A stretch of DNA of 64,000 nucleotides. Origin: Burkholderia sp. 4M9327F10 (GTDB lineage Bacteria > Pseudomonadota > Gammaproteobacteria > Burkholderiales > Burkholderiaceae). Below the pieces are notes generated by a model that ran no database searches, had not been told where the DNA came from, and was given only the letters and a program-made list of their open reading frames with translations. The translations under genes and the position numbers were made by a program. Location of the stretch: the NCBI RefSeq assembly GCF_005503145.1, contig NZ_SCNV01000028.1, positions 38,652 to 102,651 of the forward strand, read 5' to 3'. Positions 61,272 through 64,000 of this stretch are shown piece by piece. The first letter of the stretch is position 1. Every line of letters starts with the position of its first letter.

Positions 61272-62942
61272 ATGGCCGACCCGATCACTTCCCGTCTGCG
61301 CCGTAGCGTGGCGTCCACCGTTGCGCAAGCGCCGGTCCGAAGCTTGCCTCGCTGGCATTACCTCGTCGCACTCCTTGCGGGTGCGGTGAACACGTTGTCG
61401 TTCGCACCGACGCCGCATGGAGGCTGGCTCGAAGTGGTGGTGTTCGCGTTTTTCTTCGCGTGGCTCACCCGCACGAGCGGGTGGAAGAGCGCAGCGCTGA
61501 CGGGCGGCGCATTCGGGTTTGGCAACTACGTTACGGGCGTGTGGTGGCTGTACGTCAGCATGCATCACTACGGCGGCATGCCTGCGCCGCTGGCGGGCGC
61601 GGCGCTGGTGTTGTTTTCGCTCTACCTCGCGCTCTATCCGGCGCTGGCGGCGGGTGTCTGGTCGTTCTGCGCCGGGCACGCGCAAAACGGCGTGCGCGAT
61701 GACCAACCGTTTTCGCCTACGTGGCACGGCGCGTTTGCGTTCGCCAGCGCGTGGGCGCTCGGCGAATGGCTGCGCGGCTATGTCTTCACCGGATTTCCGT
61801 GGCTCTCGAGCGGCTATGCGCAAGTTGATGGGCCGCTCGCCGGATTTGCGCCGATTGCGGGCGTGTATGGTGTGGGCTGGATGCTGGCGCTGGTGGCAGC
61901 GCTGATCGTGCAGGCGCTGGTGCGCGTGCGTGAACCTGTCGAGGCCGCCAAGGGCGCCTCGCGCGCCGGCCGCGTGCTGCCGGCGGCCGTTGTGGCAGTG
62001 GCGCTGATCGCAGCCGGCATGCTGCTGCCGCTTGTAGCGTGGACCGTGCCGGCCAACGCGCCGCTGAACGTGCGCCTGCTGCAAGGCAACGTGAAGCAGG
62101 AAATGAAATTCGAGCAGGCCGGCATGGTTGCCGCCATTAACGAATATCAGCAGATGATTACCGCGAAGCCGGCCGACCTTGTGGTGACGCCGGAAACCGC
62201 GATTCCGGTCATCATCCAGGAACTGCCGGAGCCGTTTGCCTTGGCGGTGCGCAAGTTTGTCGATTCAACTGGTACATCGGTGATTTTCGGTGCGATTGGC
62301 GGAACCATTACGCCGGAAGGCAGGCTGGTCGACTATACGAATAGCCTGTTCGGCATCACGCCGGGTTCGCACGAACTGTACCGCTACGACAAGCATCATC
62401 TGGTGCCGTTCGGCGAATTCGTGCCGTGGGGCTTCCGCTGGTTCGTCAACATGATGAATATTCCGCTCGGTGACTTTTCGCGCGGAGCGCCGGTGCAGAA
62501 GCCGTTTCTTGTGCATAACCAGCCGGTTGCCGTCGATATCTGTTACGAGGATATTTTCGGCGAAGAGATTGCGCGGTCGATTCGTGACAATGCTACGCCG
62601 GCAGGGGTGCTGATCAATTCCACCAACCTCGCCTGGTTCGGCGACACGATCGCGCTCGATCAGCATTTGCAGATTGCTCGGATGCGTTCGCTGGAAACGG
62701 GGCGGCCGATGTTGCGGGCGACGAATACTGGCACGACCGCGGCTATCGATGCGCACGGAAAGGTGCTGGCGCGGCTTGCGCCTTATACGGTTGGATCGAT
62801 TGATGTAACCGTGCAGGGGACTACCGGCAACACGCCGTATGTGACGAGTGGGAATAACACTGTGCTGGCGGTTTCGTTGCTGTTGCTCGCGTTCGGGTTT
62901 GCGTTTGGGCCGGGGATACGGAGAAGGAACGGAGAGGGGTGA
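61272..62942 (+). CDS. lnt: Apolipoprotein N-acyltransferase
   Basis: An inner-membrane enzyme that adds a third acyl chain to lipoproteins. The 556-residue product has about seven hydrophobic helices (first 250 residues), then a periplasmic nitrilase domain. Its Glu-Lys-Cys triad is visible: Glu in VVTPETAIPV (about 311), Lys in YDKHHLVPFGEFVPWGF (about 375) and Cys in VDICYEDIFG (about 425). A last hydrophobic helix follows at 535-550. The ATG at 61272 is near corC. It ends the conserved block. Confidence 0.95.
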   Translation: MADPITSRLRRSVASTVAQAPVRSLPRWHYLVALLAGAVNTLSFAPTPHGGWLEVVVFAFFFAWLTRTSGWKSAALTGGAFGFGNYVTGVWWLYVSMHHYGGMPAPLAGAALVLFSLYLALYPALAAGVWSFCAGHAQNGVRDDQPFSPTWHGAFAFASAWALGEWLRGYVFTGFPWLSSGYAQVDGPLAGFAPIAGVYGVGWMLALVAALIVQALVRVREPVEAAKGASRAGRVLPAAVVAVALIAAGMLLPLVAWTVPANAPLNVRLLQGNVKQEMKFEQAGMVAAINEYQQMITAKPADLVVTPETAIPVIIQELPEPFALAVRKFVDSTGTSVIFGAIGGTITPEGRLVDYTNSLFGITPGSHELYRYDKHHLVPFGEFVPWGFRWFVNMMNIPLGDFSRGAPVQKPFLVHNQPVAVDICYEDIFGEEIARSIRDNATPAGVLINSTNLAWFGDTIALDQHLQIARMRSLETGRPMLRATNTGTTAAIDAHGKVLARLAPYTVGSIDVTVQGTTGNTPYVTSGNNTVLAVSLLLLAFGFAFGPGIRRRNGEG

Positions 62943-62994
62943 GTGGGGTGGCGCTCTGGTTGAAAGAGCGCCTTTTTTGCCCAATCTTAAGACC

Positions 62995-63300
62995 TCAAAG
63001 CAGAGCCTCCAGACCCTTGCGGTCCACCAGGCTGAGCAGTTTCAGCGACGGGCCGTTCGGCCGCTTCTGCCCCTGCTCCCACTTCTGAACTGTCGAGGCG
63101 CTGGTGTTCAGGCATGCCGCGAACACCGCCTGGCTGGCCTTGCTGCGCTGGCGCAGCCGCCTGATCTGCGCAGCGCTGTAATCCTTCACCGGTGGCAGGC
63201 ATAGCGCATCGAACTCCCGCATCGTAACCGCATCCATCGTTCCGGCCCGGTGCAGCCCGTGCGCTGTTTCGTGCAACGCCTTCAACAGTTTGTCACTCAT
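62995..63300 (-). CDS. XRE-family antitoxin of a toxin-antitoxin pair
   Basis: A 101-residue DNA-binding antitoxin. The helix-turn-helix is in IRRLRQRSKASQAVFAACLNTSASTVQKWEQGQKRPNGPSLKLL (split in helices), the NadS/HigA-like subgroup. The first 45 residues form a helix-rich part that should contact the toxin. Its start overlaps the toxin stop by eight bases, so the pair is translationally coupled, toxin first, as in higBA. It should repress the operon by binding the palindrome upstream. Confidence 0.88.
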   Translation of the reverse strand: MSDKLLKALHETAHGLHRAGTMDAVTMREFDALCLPPVKDYSAAQIRRLRQRSKASQAVFAACLNTSASTVQKWEQGQKRPNGPSLKLLSLVDRKGLEALL

Positions 63301-63667
63301 CGCTCTTTATCTCATGCAACTCGCCCGCCCGCAGCGCCTGGGCCAGGCTACGCTCGTCATAACCGAGCAGTTGCGACGCCAGCAGTTTCAGCGTCAGCAG
63401 TCCCTTGTGGCTCACATTCGCCCGCTCGTTCTTTGCAAACCCGAACACGAAGAAGGCCCGCTTACCCGTCCGAAACGCCAACAACGTGCGCAGTCCGCCG
63501 CGCTTACCCCGTCCGTCGACACCGACCCGCTTCTTGAACACATTCGCACCCAGATTCGCGTCGATCAGACCCCGGTCCATTTCTTCCACTGCTCCCAGCA
63601 ACGCCGCATCGACCAAACCTTCCCGATCGGCCCAGCGGGCAAACAATCTGGTCTTGAAGACCCGCAT
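63293..63667 (-). CDS. RelE/HigB-type toxin
   Basis: A 124-residue toxin of the RelE/ParE superfamily, in the longer HigB-like branch (DUF1044 group). FKTRLFARWADREGLVD is the helical start; FKKRVGVDGRGKRGGLRTLLAFRTGKRAFFVFGFAKNERANV holds the typical basic sheet with RGGxR-like and GFxKxE motifs (read in parts). It likely cleaves mRNA on the ribosome. AGGAG precedes the ATG at 63667, and an operator-like palindrome lies 26 bases upstream. The antitoxin gene overlaps its end. Confidence 0.87.
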   Translation of the reverse strand: MRVFKTRLFARWADREGLVDAALLGAVEEMDRGLIDANLGANVFKKRVGVDGRGKRGGLRTLLAFRTGKRAFFVFGFAKNERANVSHKGLLTLKLLASQLLGYDERSLAQALRAGELHEIKSDE

Positions 63668-63690
63668 ACCACTCCTACCCTACGGTTTAA

Positions 63691-63711
63691 ATTATAGCAC
63701 TCAGTGCTATA
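63691..63711 (-). promoter_or_regulatory. Operator and -10 of the toxin-antitoxin operon
   Basis: TATAGCACT-C-AGTGCTATA (63693-63711) is a perfect palindrome with 9-bp arms. On the minus strand it overlaps TATAAT (63691-63696), a consensus -10. A bound antitoxin would cover the promoter, the expected autoregulation. Confidence 0.75.
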
Positions 63712-63777
63712 GATTGCCTGCGCGAGCGCCGTCCGTGTTCAAGTCCCCGCACACCCCTCTGCGTGGGACCGGCTGTG

Positions 63778-63813
63778 TAGCCCAGCTGCGGACAACACAT
63801 CGCAGCTGGGCTA
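63778..63813. repeat. 13-bp perfect hairpin near the right edge
   Basis: TAGCCCAGCTGCG (63778-63790) pairs with CGCAGCTGGGCTA (63801-63813) around a 10-base loop. No T-run follows on either strand. It could be the end of the right-edge gene's transcript or a structural element. Confidence 0.7.
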
Positions 63814-63888
63814 AACCTTCCAAAAAAACATAAAACTTAGATTTACTTAATATTTCAGAAAGATATCGAATCGCAATTGAAGCGTCTA

Positions 63889-64000
63889 TCAGGCGACTCC
63901 GACGTCGCGCGGGACAATCCGCACATAAGCGTCCGTTAGACCACCATCCATGAAGTTGGGCTCCCAGGTCTTTCGTGCCTCAAGACTGCCGCTCCCCACC
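63889..64000 (-). CDS. 3' end of an unidentified gene (partial, runs off the window)
   Basis: On the minus strand the last 36 codons of an open frame end in TGA at 63889-63891. The peptide contains SLEARKTWEPNFMDGGLTD and ends AYVRIVPRDVGVA, which has an ordinary soluble-protein composition. I do not recognise it. The frame is open to the window edge; 36 codons are too few to prove coding, but the stop is followed by the AT-rich patch, as at a gene end. Confidence 0.4.
   Translation of the reverse strand, partial: VGSGSLEARKTWEPNFMDGGLTDAYVRIVPRDVGVA

Larger units (their letters stand above)
63668..63888. other. Gap between the toxin gene and the right-edge gene
   Basis: About 220 bases with no gene. 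It contains the toxin-antitoxin operator, a strong hairpin at 63778-63813 and a notably AT-rich patch (about 63818-63880) unlike the rest of the window. Confidence 0.6.

Overview
The window looks like a stretch of the main chromosome of a Burkholderiaceae bacterium, most likely Paraburkholderia. The evidence is the high G+C, the strong third-position G/C bias, the gene order purC-fba-pyk-pgk / ilvE-waaF, the glpR...glpD-glpK-glpF group and the miaB-phoH-ybeY-corC-lnt block. It is mostly housekeeping DNA. I see no insertion sequence, prophage or CRISPR array. Species assignment is inference.

Layout. 0-5.5 kb: purC and a leftward glycolytic run (pgk, pyk, fba), with a long open Lys/Ala-rich stretch in frame ahead of pyk. 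5.9-11.1 kb: rightward ilvE, a zinc-finger protein, waaF, an NTF2-like protein, a YheT hydrolase, a conserved protein and moaC. 11.2-13.8 kb: a PglL-type O-oligosaccharyltransferase beside a type IV pilin with a very long leader, plausibly enzyme and substrate. 13.9-19.7 kb: terC, sucD, sucC, a DUF2889 gene coupled to sucC, then recX-recA with a LexA box. 19.9-24.4 kb: a TctD/TctE-like two-component pair, an MHS-family transporter with a large periplasmic insert, and a tRNA with a CAT anticodon. 24.5-27.3 kb: small accessory genes (hydrolase, single-pass membrane protein, DUF2917 protein, two stand-alone receivers).

27.3-33 kb: two divergent regulator/transporter modules. One is MarR with an EmrB-type exporter. 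The other is a GntR regulator with dgoD and a D-galactonate-type permease. Each has a clear palindromic operator candidate. 33-38 kb: small proteins, a CopD pair, and two multihaem c-type cytochromes without a dehydrogenase catalytic subunit. 38-44 kb: rhlE, a flavin-binding-like protein, a ferritin-like protein and ggt. 44-52 kb: the glycerol regulon (glpR, glpD, glpK, glpF and a HAD phosphatase), interrupted by three unrelated small genes. 52-56 kb: ribB under an FMN riboswitch, an XRE-cupin regulator, and a divergent MFS/LysR pair. 56-63 kb: miaB, phoH, ybeY, a chaC gene, corC and lnt.

The last kilobase holds a RelE/HigB-type toxin-antitoxin pair with its own operator, an AT-rich stretch and the 3' end of an unidentified gene. 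This suggests acquired DNA downstream of lnt. I did not find a clearly new multi-gene system. The best leads are the pilin/PglL pair with its odd leader, the transporter insert, the pyk-upstream open stretch and the right-edge module.
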